64,000 bases of DNA. It comes from Clostridioides difficile_A. Its GTDB lineage: Bacteria > Bacillota > Clostridia > Peptostreptococcales > Peptostreptococcaceae. The position numbers and the translations under genes are program-made. This document shows, in pieces, positions 45,296-54,009 of the stretch. The notes under the pieces are model-generated. The model was not told where the DNA came from. It saw only the letters and a program-made list of their open reading frames with translations, and did not search any database. Position 1 is the stretch's first letter. The number at the start of each line of letters is the position of its first letter. Location of the stretch: assembly GCA_945909635.1 (NCBI GenBank), contig OX246690.1, positions 2,790,001-2,854,000 of the forward strand, in the 5' to 3' direction.

Positions 45296-45324
45296 ATTAT
45301 AATTACTATCAATAAAATAGTCAA
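45296..45324 (-). promoter_or_regulatory. Promoter of the argH T-box transcript
   Basis: On the minus strand TTGACT (45319-45324), 17 bp, TATAAT (45296-45301). Transcription would start near 45289, at the beginning of the T-box. Confidence 0.75.
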
Positions 45325-45350
45325 CCTCTTTTTTCCTGTATATACATTTT

Positions 45351-46172
45351 TTAAGAGTTAAGTGTTTTTTTTAACTCTAAGAATTTATAAATTGCCTTTG
45401 CAACTCCACTATCTTGATTGGTATCTGTAACATAATCAGCTTCTTGTTTAATTAATTCTTCTGCATTTCCCATAGCTATTCCAAGACCAGCAAATTTTAT
45501 CATCTCTATATCATTATAATTATCTCCAAATGCAATTATATCTTCTCTATCTATATTCATCTTTTCAGCTAAAAACTTAACTGCATTACCTTTATCAACA
45601 CCTTCATTCATAACTTCAATATTGTTTGGCCACGAAGAAGTTATCTTTATACCTTGAACCTTTATCAATTCTTTTCTTATATCATCTAAAATAGATGGAT
45701 TTTTTTCTTCTATGATTACAAATTTTAGTATATCATTTTTTAAGATTTCTTCTCTTAAATCGTCTTTTACAATTACTTTTGTCTCATTACCTAAAAATAT
45801 ACTTAACTTGTCCTCACGTCCCTCTATTTTTCTTGAAAGCATGGAATCTATACTATTACACTGATAGTAAATATCGTATTTGTCCAATACATCTAAGATA
45901 TTTAAACACGTTGTTGTGTCAATTTTATTTGAATATATTATATTTCCATTTTGCTCTCTTATCAATGAACCATTACAAGCTATTATTGGCATATCTTCTT
46001 TAAGAAAATCTACATTGCATTTAGCTGAATCGAAGGCTCTTCCTGTTGCTAAAGTTACATTAATACCACTCTCTATAACTTCTTGTAGTGCAGTTTTATT
46101 TTCATCTGTAACTTTATGATTATTTCCTAATAAAGTTCCATCCATATCTGTTACAATTAATTTATATCCCAT
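45351..46172 (-). CDS. HAD-superfamily phosphatase, Cof/YidA type
   Basis: The 273-aa HAD IIB hydrolase dephosphorylates small phosphosugars or flavin precursors; the substrate is unknown. Motif I DMDGTLLG is at residues 8-15, motif II is LATGR, the conserved Lys is in EGVDKGNAV, and motif IV is AFGDNYNDIEM. The cap domain is inserted at about 85-185. TTATGGAG precedes the ATG. Alone on its transcript, directly upstream of the argH promoter with no clear terminator between them. Confidence 0.92.
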   Translation of the reverse strand: MGYKLIVTDMDGTLLGNNHKVTDENKTALQEVIESGINVTLATGRAFDSAKCNVDFLKEDMPIIACNGSLIREQNGNIIYSNKIDTTTCLNILDVLDKYDIYYQCNSIDSMLSRKIEGREDKLSIFLGNETKVIVKDDLREEILKNDILKFVIIEEKNPSILDDIRKELIKVQGIKITSSWPNNIEVMNEGVDKGNAVKFLAEKMNIDREDIIAFGDNYNDIEMIKFAGLGIAMGNAEELIKQEADYVTDTNQDSGVAKAIYKFLELKKTLNS

Positions 46173-46532
46173 AATCCAACTCCATAACTTTTTATTGTAT
46201 ACCTCTATTTCCTTAATATAATCTAAAGAATTACCCTTATTAAATTATATCATAACTTTCTACTTAAACTATTTCAATTTACAAAATTAATAACATTCAT
46301 TCAACCCCTTTTAAGAGAAAAATAAATCGTTTCTTGTAGTATTTTTCTGAATATTTTCAATTTATAGTCTTATAATGCTAGAAATTTTACAATATATGAT
46401 ATATAATCATATTAAATAAAGTGAGCTATTATAATATTTATATTCATTTTTTACTATTATATATTTTCAAAATATTTTAAATCTAGCGACTTTTGTAACA
46501 TTTATTATTGACTAAATAAGGAGTGATGAACT
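46173..46532. other. Intergenic region of divergent genes with a CodY-box-like site
   Basis: 360 bp of AT-rich DNA between the HAD gene and the aminotransferase gene. ATTTTTCTGAATATT (46341-46355) matches the CodY consensus AATTTTCWGAAAATT at 13 of 15 positions. A TATAAT at 46371-46376 may be the -10 of the plus-strand gene. I see no small gene or RNA. Confidence 0.45.
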
Positions 46533-47636
46533 ATGAAATTAAAAATTAACAAAGCTATTGAAATGCAGTTGAAAAAAAGTTATGCAATAGAATCTGGGCA
46601 TTCAGAAGATGTATTTGAGATAGACTGTGGTGAAGGTATAAATACAGTTTCTTACTCAAATAAAGCTGTAGAAGCTTTTAATGCTTTAGAATTTGATATG
46701 ATAAGAGGATACCCTCATTCAATTGCCTTAAAAGACAATATAGTTGATTATTGGAAAGACTTTATAACATTAGATATTGATAGAATCTGTTTGGCAGATG
46801 GTTCTATACATGTTATTTACCTTTTAAATAGACTATTTATTGAAAAAGGAGATAAGGTTTTAGGATATTCTCCTCAGTTCTCTGAATATGAAACAGATAT
46901 AAAAATGCATGGTGCTACTTATGATTATGTTCTTTTAAAGAAAGAGGATAATTTCAAATTTAATGAAAAAGAATTTATTGAAAAAATAAATCCAGAATAT
47001 AAAGTAATTTACATAGACAATCCAAATAATCCTACAGGACAAATTATACCTTTATCATCAATCGAAAATATAGTAAAAGAAGCATCTAAATATAATATCG
47101 CAGTTATGGTAGATGAAGCTTATGGTGAATACATGCCAAAAGAAAATTCAGCTGTAAAACTTCTAAATACTTATGATAATGTAATTGTCTTAAAAACATT
47201 TTCAAAAGGTTTTGGTTTAGCAGGACTAAGAGCAGGATATGCAGTTCTTCCAAAAGAACTTGTTGACCCTATTAAAAAGATTTCTACTCCTTACGAAGTA
47301 TCTGAAATATCTCGTAGTATTGCAGCCAATTTACTAGATGATGTTCAATTTATAGAAGAATTAAAGGAAAAAACACAAGCTATAAAAAATCAATTATTAA
47401 TTCCTTGGAAAAACCTTAATATAGCTGAAACTAATGATACTGTATCAATAATGACAGTTGAACATAAAAACAAAGACATAGATTTACAACAAGAATTTGC
47501 AAAGTTAAAAATAAGAGTTATATCTGGTAGTGACTTCACTGGACTTGATAAAAATTTTATAAGATTTAGAATGCCAGAAGAAAATGAACTTCCTGAAGTT
47601 ATAAAAGCGTTCCAAATAATCGATAATATAGAGTAA
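46533..47636 (+). CDS. Class I/II PLP aminotransferase, HisC/CobD-like
   Basis: The 367-aa fold-type I PLP enzyme has Asn and Asp PLP contacts in DNPNNPTGQ and VDEAYGEY. The PLP lysine is in KTFSKGFGLAGLRAGY. The overall length and the SKxFGLAGLRxGY motif place it with histidinol-phosphate aminotransferases and CobD-type threonine-phosphate decarboxylases. It is not beside his or cob genes, so the substrate is open. AAGGAG precedes the ATG. A CodY-like box upstream would fit control by amino-acid supply (inference). Confidence 0.85.
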   Translation: MKLKINKAIEMQLKKSYAIESGHSEDVFEIDCGEGINTVSYSNKAVEAFNALEFDMIRGYPHSIALKDNIVDYWKDFITLDIDRICLADGSIHVIYLLNRLFIEKGDKVLGYSPQFSEYETDIKMHGATYDYVLLKKEDNFKFNEKEFIEKINPEYKVIYIDNPNNPTGQIIPLSSIENIVKEASKYNIAVMVDEAYGEYMPKENSAVKLLNTYDNVIVLKTFSKGFGLAGLRAGYAVLPKELVDPIKKISTPYEVSEISRSIAANLLDDVQFIEELKEKTQAIKNQLLIPWKNLNIAETNDTVSIMTVEHKNKDIDLQQEFAKLKIRVISGSDFTGLDKNFIRFRMPEENELPEVIKAFQIIDNIE

Positions 47637-47643
47637 ATTATAT

Positions 47644-47684
47644 AAGGGACATATTGTTAAAATCAATATGCCCCTTTAATTTTT
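47644..47684. terminator. Terminator between the aminotransferase and P-type ATPase genes
   Basis: AAGGGACATATTG pairs with CAATATGCCCCTT around a 7-nt loop, followed by TAATTTTT on the plus strand. It serves the plus gene and possibly the convergent ATPase gene. Confidence 0.65.
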
Positions 47685-47687
47685 AAA

Positions 47688-50327
47688 TTATTTTACTGTA
47701 TTTCTGTTAATTAACTTATTAAGCTCCATTAGTATTGATGAAATCAACGCTAGACCTAGACAAATTCCTAATTGATATAGTCCAAACACTTCTGGTATAG
47801 AGAATATGCCTCTTAATACTGGTATTAGCGTTAAAGAGTAAAGCCCAAAACAAATTACAACTGCTCCTATAACATACTTATTACTAAAAAAACCTAATTT
47901 TATTACGGTTTGATTATTAGAACGTGCAGGTAATGTCTGCATTATTCTAGCTAATATCAATGTTGAGAATGCCATAGCTACTCCAAGTTCTGGAGATACT
48001 TGTAATCCTATATACTGTGCAATAATTGTAACTACACCTATTATACAACCTCTTATAGCTACTGCCTTCAATGTCCCTCCTGCTAGTATACTTTCATCTG
48101 GATGTCTAGGAGGTTTATCCATTATATTTTTTTCTGACTTTTCAAATCCCAACGCAATTGCTGGTAAAGAGTCATTTACTAAGTTTATAAATAAAAGTTG
48201 TAAAGCTGTAAATGGATTCGACCAACCTGCAAATACTGCAAACAATATAGCTACTATAGCTCCTAAGTTTCCTGCAAATAAATAAGTAATTGCTTTTATT
48301 ATATTGCTGTATACTGTTCTACCAACTTCAACAGCATTTACTATACTTGCAAAGTTATCATCAACTAGTACCATGGCAGAGGCATCTTTTGCTACATCAG
48401 TACCACTTCCCATACCTATACCTATATCTGCTTGTTTCAATGCTGGTGCATCATTTACACCATCACCAGTCATAGCAGTTATATTGTTTTTATGTTGCCA
48501 CGCTTTTACTATACGAATTTTATTTTCTGGTGATACTCTGGCATACACACTTATATTTTCCAATTTTTCATATAATTCTTCTTCACTCAAAGCATCAAGT
48601 TCTTTTCCAGTAAGAGCTAAGTCCCCATCTTCCATTATACCAATTTCTTTTGCAATTGCCGCTGCTGTTGTTTTATGGTCACCAGTTATCATAACAGTTT
48701 TTATCCCAGCACTCTTTGCTTCTTTTACAGCATCCATCACTTCTTCTCTTGGTGGGTCTATCATTGCCATTATTCCAACCAATGTCATATCATGTTCATC
48801 ATCAATTGAAGGTGTAAAGCCTTCTTCTGGAACATCTTTTATTGCGAAAGCTAATACTCTAAGTGCTCTATTTGAAAATTCTTCATTTTTATGCTTATAT
48901 TCTTCTATTATCTCATCTGTTATATCTACTTTTGAACCATTTTTTAAAGCATATTTACATCTACTAAATACAATATCTGGTGCACCCTTTGTAAACATTA
49001 TATAATCTCCATATATGCTATTTACAGTAGACATAAGCTTTCTATCTGAGTCAAATGGAATTTCATTGATTCTAACATACTTACTTCTTAATTTATCATA
49101 ATCTAAATCATTTTTACTTGAATAATTTATCAATGCTACTTCTGTTGGGTCACCAACTTCTTTACCATCACTAGTTATATGAGAATCATTACAAAGTGTG
49201 GAAACCATAGTCAATAATTTAGCATGATAAGAATAGTTTACCTTTTCTTTATTTAACTCATCATTATTAGTTCCATACATGTAATAATCAACAACTGTCA
49301 TTTTATTTTGCGTAAGAGTACCTGTTTTATCAGTACATATAACACTTGTTGAACCTAAAGTTTCTACTGCTGGTAATTTTCTTATTATAGCTTGTTTTTT
49401 TGCCATGCTGTTTGTTCCAACAGCTAATACGATAGTTACTATCGATGATAAAGCTTCTGGTATAGCTGCTACTGCCACTGCTACAGAGAACATGAATGAA
49501 TCGAGAATTATCTGTGTCATTTCACCATTTCCAGCCATAAAGTAATTTCTTGCCACTTGAATTATAAATATTAAAAGAGCAAGTATTACAATACCTACAC
49601 CAAGTTTTTTACTAAAGTCTTCTATTTTTTGTTGTAATGGTGTAAGTTTATTTTCAGCACTTTCCAAAAGGCCAGCTATTTTACCCATTTCAGTATTCAT
49701 ACCTGTTCCAGTTACTACAAAAGAACCTCTACCGTAAACAACTACAGCACCACTAAATACCATATTTTTCTGGTCGCCTAAGCTTACATCTTCACTTATT
49801 TGCTCTGTATGCTTTAAAACTGGCTCTGATTCTCCAGTTAACATACCTTCTACCACCTTTAGAGATTGTGCTTCTATAAGTCTTCCATCTGCTGGTATGT
49901 AATCGCCAGCTTCTAAGAATACAATATCTCCAACTACTAAATCTTTTGCTGGAATTGTCATTTTTTTATTGTCTCTTATTACTTTTGCATTTGGTGCAGA
50001 TAAATTTTTCAAACTTTCTAATGAACTCTCTGCTTTTTTCGTTTGTACGACACCTAAAACTGAGTTTATAATAATAACTGCAAAAATTATTATAGACTCT
50101 ACAGTTTCACCTAAAAATATTTGTACTAAAGCAGCTATTAATAGAATTATTACTAGTGGGTCTTTAAAACTTTCTAAGAAAAGCTTATACGTAGGAACTT
50201 TATCTGCTTCTTTTAATTCATTAGCTCCATTTTTTTCTAATAGCTCTTCTGCTTTTTCTTTGCTCAAACCAGATAAGCTTGAGTCTAAATTTTTAATTAC
50301 TTCTTGATAAGTACTTTTGTAAGACAT
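47688..50327 (-). CDS. Cation-exporting P-type ATPase, probably Mn2+ (or Ca2+)
   Basis: The 879-aa P2A-type ATPase has the actuator motif LTGESEPV near residue 180, the phosphorylation site CTDKTGTLTQNKM near 333, the nucleotide domain with TGDHKTTA, and the hinge GDGVNDAPALKQADIGIGMG near 620. About ten TM helices are present: two pairs before the loops and six after. Sequence alone would say Ca2+-ATPase. The leader is a yybP-ykoY riboswitch, which senses Mn2+, so manganese efflux is the better guess; related riboswitch-controlled ATPases export Mn2+. GAGGAGGG precedes the ATG. Confidence 0.93.
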   Translation of the reverse strand: MSYKSTYQEVIKNLDSSLSGLSKEKAEELLEKNGANELKEADKVPTYKLFLESFKDPLVIILLIAALVQIFLGETVESIIIFAVIIINSVLGVVQTKKAESSLESLKNLSAPNAKVIRDNKKMTIPAKDLVVGDIVFLEAGDYIPADGRLIEAQSLKVVEGMLTGESEPVLKHTEQISEDVSLGDQKNMVFSGAVVVYGRGSFVVTGTGMNTEMGKIAGLLESAENKLTPLQQKIEDFSKKLGVGIVILALLIFIIQVARNYFMAGNGEMTQIILDSFMFSVAVAVAAIPEALSSIVTIVLAVGTNSMAKKQAIIRKLPAVETLGSTSVICTDKTGTLTQNKMTVVDYYMYGTNNDELNKEKVNYSYHAKLLTMVSTLCNDSHITSDGKEVGDPTEVALINYSSKNDLDYDKLRSKYVRINEIPFDSDRKLMSTVNSIYGDYIMFTKGAPDIVFSRCKYALKNGSKVDITDEIIEEYKHKNEEFSNRALRVLAFAIKDVPEEGFTPSIDDEHDMTLVGIMAMIDPPREEVMDAVKEAKSAGIKTVMITGDHKTTAAAIAKEIGIMEDGDLALTGKELDALSEEELYEKLENISVYARVSPENKIRIVKAWQHKNNITAMTGDGVNDAPALKQADIGIGMGSGTDVAKDASAMVLVDDNFASIVNAVEVGRTVYSNIIKAITYLFAGNLGAIVAILFAVFAGWSNPFTALQLLFINLVNDSLPAIALGFEKSEKNIMDKPPRHPDESILAGGTLKAVAIRGCIIGVVTIIAQYIGLQVSPELGVAMAFSTLILARIMQTLPARSNNQTVIKLGFFSNKYVIGAVVICFGLYSLTLIPVLRGIFSIPEVFGLYQLGICLGLALISSILMELNKLINRNTVK

Positions 50328-50419
50328 TTGTTGCCCTCCTCTTTAATAAATTTATTTTATGTTTGGGGGCTCTTATGTATACTTGAAATTTAAATTTTTT
50401 TAAATAAAAATTCCTTGAA

Positions 50420-50467
50420 TAAAAAAAGACCCCAAAACAAACATACTTAATGCTTATTTTGAAGGTC
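50420..50467 (-). terminator. Intrinsic terminator in the riboswitch expression platform
   Basis: On the minus strand GACCTTCAAAATAAGCAT pairs with ATGTTTGTTTTGGGGTC, followed by T7. Its 5' arm contains the GACCUU segment of the riboswitch core, so aptamer and terminator exclude each other, as expected for a switch that turns expression on when ligand binds. Confidence 0.8.
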
Positions 50468-50576
50468 TTGCTATCAAGGAATTCCTTGCTAATTAACCGA
50501 GTATTTCTACTGTCTTGACGATTAATTACCACTTTCGTGTAAGCTACTCCCCTTCGAGTAGTTATCTTAAATTGTA
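50462..50576 (-). promoter_or_regulatory. yybP-ykoY (Mn2+) riboswitch of the P-type ATPase gene
   Basis: Minus-strand landmarks in order: AAGGGGAGTAGC (50543-50554), CGTCAAGACAG (about 50510-50520), ATACTCGG (about 50498-50505) and GCAAGACCTTC (50461-50471). These are the conserved blocks of the yybP-ykoY manganese riboswitch, in the right order and spacing. A terminator overlaps the 3' end. Confidence 0.85.
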
Positions 50577-50581
50577 TTTAC

Positions 50582-50590
50582 ATTATATCA
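50582..50590 (-). promoter_or_regulatory. Extended -10 promoter of the riboswitch transcript
   Basis: TGATATAAT on the minus strand. The transcript would start near 50575, just before the riboswitch, giving a leader of about 247 nt. Confidence 0.6.
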
Positions 50591-50651
50591 CCTTATGTAA
50601 TTAATAGTCTAGCTTATTTTTTATTTTAACCTAAATTTAACAAACTATAAT

Positions 50652-51299
50652 TTAATTTAAATGTAAGTATTCTTCTAAAGTCAAATCATTCATTGCAAAG
50701 TTTTTGCTATGTTCAGTTCCAACATATCTATAATGCCAAGATTCATACATATATCCAGTTATATTCTCTTTGCCTTTTGGATATCTAAGTATAAAACCAT
50801 ACTTATATGCATTTTCATACAACCACTTAGCTTCTTTTGTATTATTAAACTTCTGATTTGCCCAACTAGATTGGTCATTTCCTCCAATATCAAAAGCAAG
50901 TCCAGTTTGATGTTCACTTTCTCCAGGCTTAGCTGAAAATCTATTTGCCTCTTTTTCACCATGTTCTTTTGCATACGACTTAAATAATTTATCTTGATAT
51001 TCATAACTTCTATATGTACTAAAAGCTTTTAAATTTAAACCTGACTTTTGAGCGTCTTTATTCATTTTATAAAAAGCATCTTTTGCTTCACTACTTTCTT
51101 GTGGAGAATATTCTTTAGGTAAGCTATACTCCTTATTTGCTACTATAATATTATTTATTGATAATACATTTACGCCCTTCCTGTATTTACTTAATTCAGA
51201 TGTTATGATTTTCTTTCCTGCACTAGAACTATCAATAAACATTCCTATAAAAACTATAAATAGAGCAAAAACTATGGCTATACAAGTTTTCTTTTTCAT
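50652..51299 (-). CDS. VanY-type D-alanyl-D-alanine carboxypeptidase, M15B
   Basis: The 215-aa zinc peptidase acts on peptidoglycan stems outside the membrane. It has an N-terminal signal or anchor (residues 5-22) and the zinc motif SEHQTGLAFD with His130 and Asp137. The catalytic Glu and third ligand are in YESWHYRYVG (Glu186, His189). There are no vancomycin-resistance genes around it, so it is a housekeeping or remodelling enzyme rather than part of a van cluster. GGAGG precedes the ATG. Alone on its transcript, just upstream of the ATPase promoter. Confidence 0.92.
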   Translation of the reverse strand: MKKKTCIAIVFALFIVFIGMFIDSSSAGKKIITSELSKYRKGVNVLSINNIIVANKEYSLPKEYSPQESSEAKDAFYKMNKDAQKSGLNLKAFSTYRSYEYQDKLFKSYAKEHGEKEANRFSAKPGESEHQTGLAFDIGGNDQSSWANQKFNNTKEAKWLYENAYKYGFILRYPKGKENITGYMYESWHYRYVGTEHSKNFAMNDLTLEEYLHLN

Positions 51300-51484
51300 A
51301 TACTACACCTCCATAATTAGTATTTGATACAGAAAAATTTCAAGACATTTTCTTTCTTAGTATAATCATACCACTAATTTATTGCAATATATTTAAAGTA
51401 TTCTTACGAAATTCTTAATTTCTTCTCTATATGACTAAAAACAACAACAAATTTTTCAAAATTCTCAGGTTAATGATACATATA

Positions 51485-51512
51485 TTGATTTTTTTTCCAA
51501 ATAGTGTATAAT
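51485..51512 (+). promoter_or_regulatory. Promoter of the TetR/MFS operon
   Basis: TTGATT (51485-51490), 16 bp, TATAAT (51507-51512). Transcript start is predicted near 51520. Confidence 0.65.
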
Positions 51513-51530
51513 ATATCTATAGAAACTCTC

Positions 51531-51548
51531 AAGTACTCTTTAGTACTT
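51531..51548. promoter_or_regulatory. Probable TetR operator of the MFS operon
   Basis: AAGTACT-CTTT-AGTACTT, perfect 7-bp arms, placed just after the predicted transcription start and before the regulator's ribosome site. Confidence 0.6.
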
Positions 51549-51577
51549 TATGTTTTTATATGAAGGGAGATAGTAAA

Positions 51578-52468
51578 GTGACGGATAAACAAAGACTCAT
51601 TATAACTATTGCACAAAGAATTTTTGACCAGAAAGGTTTTCAAAATACTTCGATACTAGATATTGTAAAAGAATGTAAAATGTCTAAAGCTACTTTTTAT
51701 AAACATTTTGAAACTAAAGAAATTTTTATCTGCGAAATAATCAATTATTATGATGAAAAATTCTTGGAAATTATACATTCCATTAATGAAAATAAGGATA
51801 TTCCATCATCTGAGAAGTTAAGAAGAAAGATAATTGCTGTATGGGAAAATATTTTTTCTAGAACTACTATAAACACCTATATAAGAGAAAACTTTTCTGA
51901 GGCGCAACGTAATACTACGAGTAAATTACAAAAAAAAACTCGAGCTAACTTATTGAATGAATACAAACTCAGTTTATTCGATAACTATGGGGATAAAATA
52001 GAAAACAATATATTTGATTTAGTTTTCTTATTGGATGCACTAATTCATCAGTTTACGTATATTATTCACATACAAAAAAGAGAAGTGAATGTATACTTTA
52101 TTGCTGAATTCACTATACAAATTTTAGATTTAGTTGTAGAAAATATTAATAATCTAAATCCTTTAATTGAAAAATCAATGTTTTTATATGAACAAGAAGA
52201 TGAAGCCTACTTTTCCATTCATAATAAATCGCTATTTTTTAAAACGATACAAGATATAGAAGAACTAATAAAAACGGATACTTCACTCCTTGAAAACCCC
52301 AAGCTACTAGAGGCAACAAAAAAATTATATATTGAGGAAAAAAATCAACAATATGATTCTTTAATCATGGATGCAATGATTACATACTTAGAAAAAGAAG
52401 ACATTTTGAGACCAAAAGTACTTTTGTTGAACAGTATTAAAAATCAATTAAAAAAGGAGACGTTATAA
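51578..52468 (+). CDS. TetR-family regulator of the adjacent MFS exporter
   Basis: The 296-aa protein is longer than most TetR regulators (about 200). Its helix-turn-helix is at about residues 10-55 (TSILDIVKECKMSKATFYKHF). The first C-terminal part is the usual helical domain; the last 100 residues are extra and rich in Glu, Lys and Asn. An ATG six codons earlier (51560) is in frame, but AAGGGAG overlaps it and sits 8 nt before the GTG at 51578-51580, which I take as the start. It is 3 nt from the MFS gene, so one operon. A palindromic operator upstream suggests autorepression. Confidence 0.85.
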   Translation: MTDKQRLIITIAQRIFDQKGFQNTSILDIVKECKMSKATFYKHFETKEIFICEIINYYDEKFLEIIHSINENKDIPSSEKLRRKIIAVWENIFSRTTINTYIRENFSEAQRNTTSKLQKKTRANLLNEYKLSLFDNYGDKIENNIFDLVFLLDALIHQFTYIIHIQKREVNVYFIAEFTIQILDLVVENINNLNPLIEKSMFLYEQEDEAYFSIHNKSLFFKTIQDIEELIKTDTSLLENPKLLEATKKLYIEEKNQQYDSLIMDAMITYLEKEDILRPKVLLLNSIKNQLKKETL

Positions 52469-52471
52469 ATC

Positions 52472-53872
52472 ATGGAAACCCAAAGTAATAACAAAAAAGG
52501 AAATTTAATAATAGCAATCGTAATGACTGGTGCTTTTATAAGCTCTCTTAGCCAGACATTATTATCAACTGCATTACCTAATATAATGTCAGATTTTAAA
52601 ATTACTGCTGATGTTGGTCAGTGGTTAACAACAATTTATCTACTTATTGCAGGTATTATTGTACCTACAACAGCTTACTTGATAAATAGGTTTAGTACTA
52701 GAAAATTATTCATTACATCAATGACTATATTTTCCCTAGGATGTGTCATTGCACTTTTTTCTAATAGCTTTTCAACTATGCTAGTTGCTCGTGTATTACA
52801 AGCAGTTGGTTCTGGTTCTTTAATGCCACTACTACAGGTCATTATACTCTATTTATGTCCTGTTGAAAAACGTGGTACAGCTATGAGTTTAGTTGGTATT
52901 ACAGTAGGATTTGCTCCAGCTATAGGACCAACTTTATCTGGATGGTTGGTAGATTCATTTGGTTGGCATAGTTTATTTTTACTTCTTTCACCTATAGCTA
53001 TATTAGATGTTATACTTTCATTTGTTCTATTGAAAAATGTTGGAGAAGCTCAAAAACTAAAATTGGATATACCTTCAATAATACTATCTTCTCTAGGATT
53101 TGGTGGTTTATTGATTGGATTTACTAATCAAGGTAATTATGGCTGGACTAATATTGCCACATATTTACCAATAATTATAGGAATTATATCATTAATATTA
53201 TTTACATTACGCCAATTAAAATCTAAAGAACCATTTTTAGAGTTAAGAGTTTTCAAAAACAAACCATTCCTAATTTCTACAGTATTGATTATGATTGTGT
53301 ATGCCTCAATGATGTCTGCTACATTAATGATTCCTCTATATATACAATCTGTAAGAGGTTTTTCTGCACTAGTTTCAGGTTCTTTAATGATGCCAGGTGC
53401 TATACTGATGGTTGCATTAAATCCAATTGCAGGTCGCCATTTAGATAAATATGGACCTCAAGCTTTATCAATATTAGGAACTGGCTGTTTATTTTTAGGA
53501 ACTTTGTCTTTTGCTTTTTTAGGTAAAGATACGTCTTTAATTCATGTATCATTAATGTATTGTATACGTATGATTGGTATTTCACTAGTTCTAATGCCAT
53601 TAACTACTTGGGGACTTAAAACTCTGGATAGGGAACTTATATCTCATGCTACAGCAATAAATAGTACACTTAGACAAATATCTGGTGCTATAGGCTCTGC
53701 CGTACTTATTACTATAATGACATCTGCTACAAAAAAAGCTCATATGAGTTCAGCTATTCTGTCTAACATACATGGAATGGATGTTGCATTTTCAACAGCT
53801 GCTACTCTTGCATTTATTGGTTTAGTTATTTCTATATGTTTTATAAAAGAACGTCAAATTATTAGAGGCTAA
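52472..53872 (+). CDS. MFS drug exporter, EmrB/QacA (DHA2) family
   Basis: The 466-aa membrane protein has about 14 TM helices. DHA2 features include the start AFISSLSQTLLSTALPNIM (motif D1-like), LVARVLQAVGSGSLMPL, and motif C in TVGFAPAIGPTLSGWLV. It would exchange protons for lipophilic cations or antibiotics. It begins 3 nt after the TetR gene and is followed by a strong terminator, so it is the sole target of that operon. The substrate is not predictable. Confidence 0.93.
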   Translation: METQSNNKKGNLIIAIVMTGAFISSLSQTLLSTALPNIMSDFKITADVGQWLTTIYLLIAGIIVPTTAYLINRFSTRKLFITSMTIFSLGCVIALFSNSFSTMLVARVLQAVGSGSLMPLLQVIILYLCPVEKRGTAMSLVGITVGFAPAIGPTLSGWLVDSFGWHSLFLLLSPIAILDVILSFVLLKNVGEAQKLKLDIPSIILSSLGFGGLLIGFTNQGNYGWTNIATYLPIIIGIISLILFTLRQLKSKEPFLELRVFKNKPFLISTVLIMIVYASMMSATLMIPLYIQSVRGFSALVSGSLMMPGAILMVALNPIAGRHLDKYGPQALSILGTGCLFLGTLSFAFLGKDTSLIHVSLMYCIRMIGISLVLMPLTTWGLKTLDRELISHATAINSTLRQISGAIGSAVLITIMTSATKKAHMSSAILSNIHGMDVAFSTAATLAFIGLVISICFIKERQIIRG

Positions 53873-53885
53873 CAAAAAGAAGTTA

Positions 53886-53944
53886 ATAAAAAAGGAGTTG
53901 TCACATGAACAGTTTAAGTTTGCTCTGTGATAACTCCTTTTTAT
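53886..53944 (+). terminator. Rho-independent terminator of the TetR/MFS operon
   Basis: AAAAAAGGAGTTGTCACA (53888-53905) pairs with TGTGATAACTCCTTTTT (53926-53942), one mismatch, T-run after. It may also end the convergent transglutaminase transcript. Confidence 0.85.
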
Positions 53945-54009
53945 TTGTTTTAATCATCATATTTTTAATTATGCTATATTTTACTATATAGGCTCTATAC
54001 ATTGAACAC

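Noticed and set aside
48304..49005. 233-codon open frame on the plus strand inside the P-type ATPase gene
   Set aside because: It lies antisense to strongly conserved ATPase motifs, has no ribosome site and shows Ser/Ile/Phe-biased composition typical of a shadow frame.
50293..50532. 79-codon minus-strand frame covering the ATPase leader
   Set aside because: It runs through the riboswitch and terminator and has no ribosome site; the RNA structure explains the sequence.
50652..51299. Part of a vancomycin-resistance cluster (vanY)
   Set aside because: No ligase, dehydrogenase, VanX or two-component genes are nearby; the peptidase stands alone.
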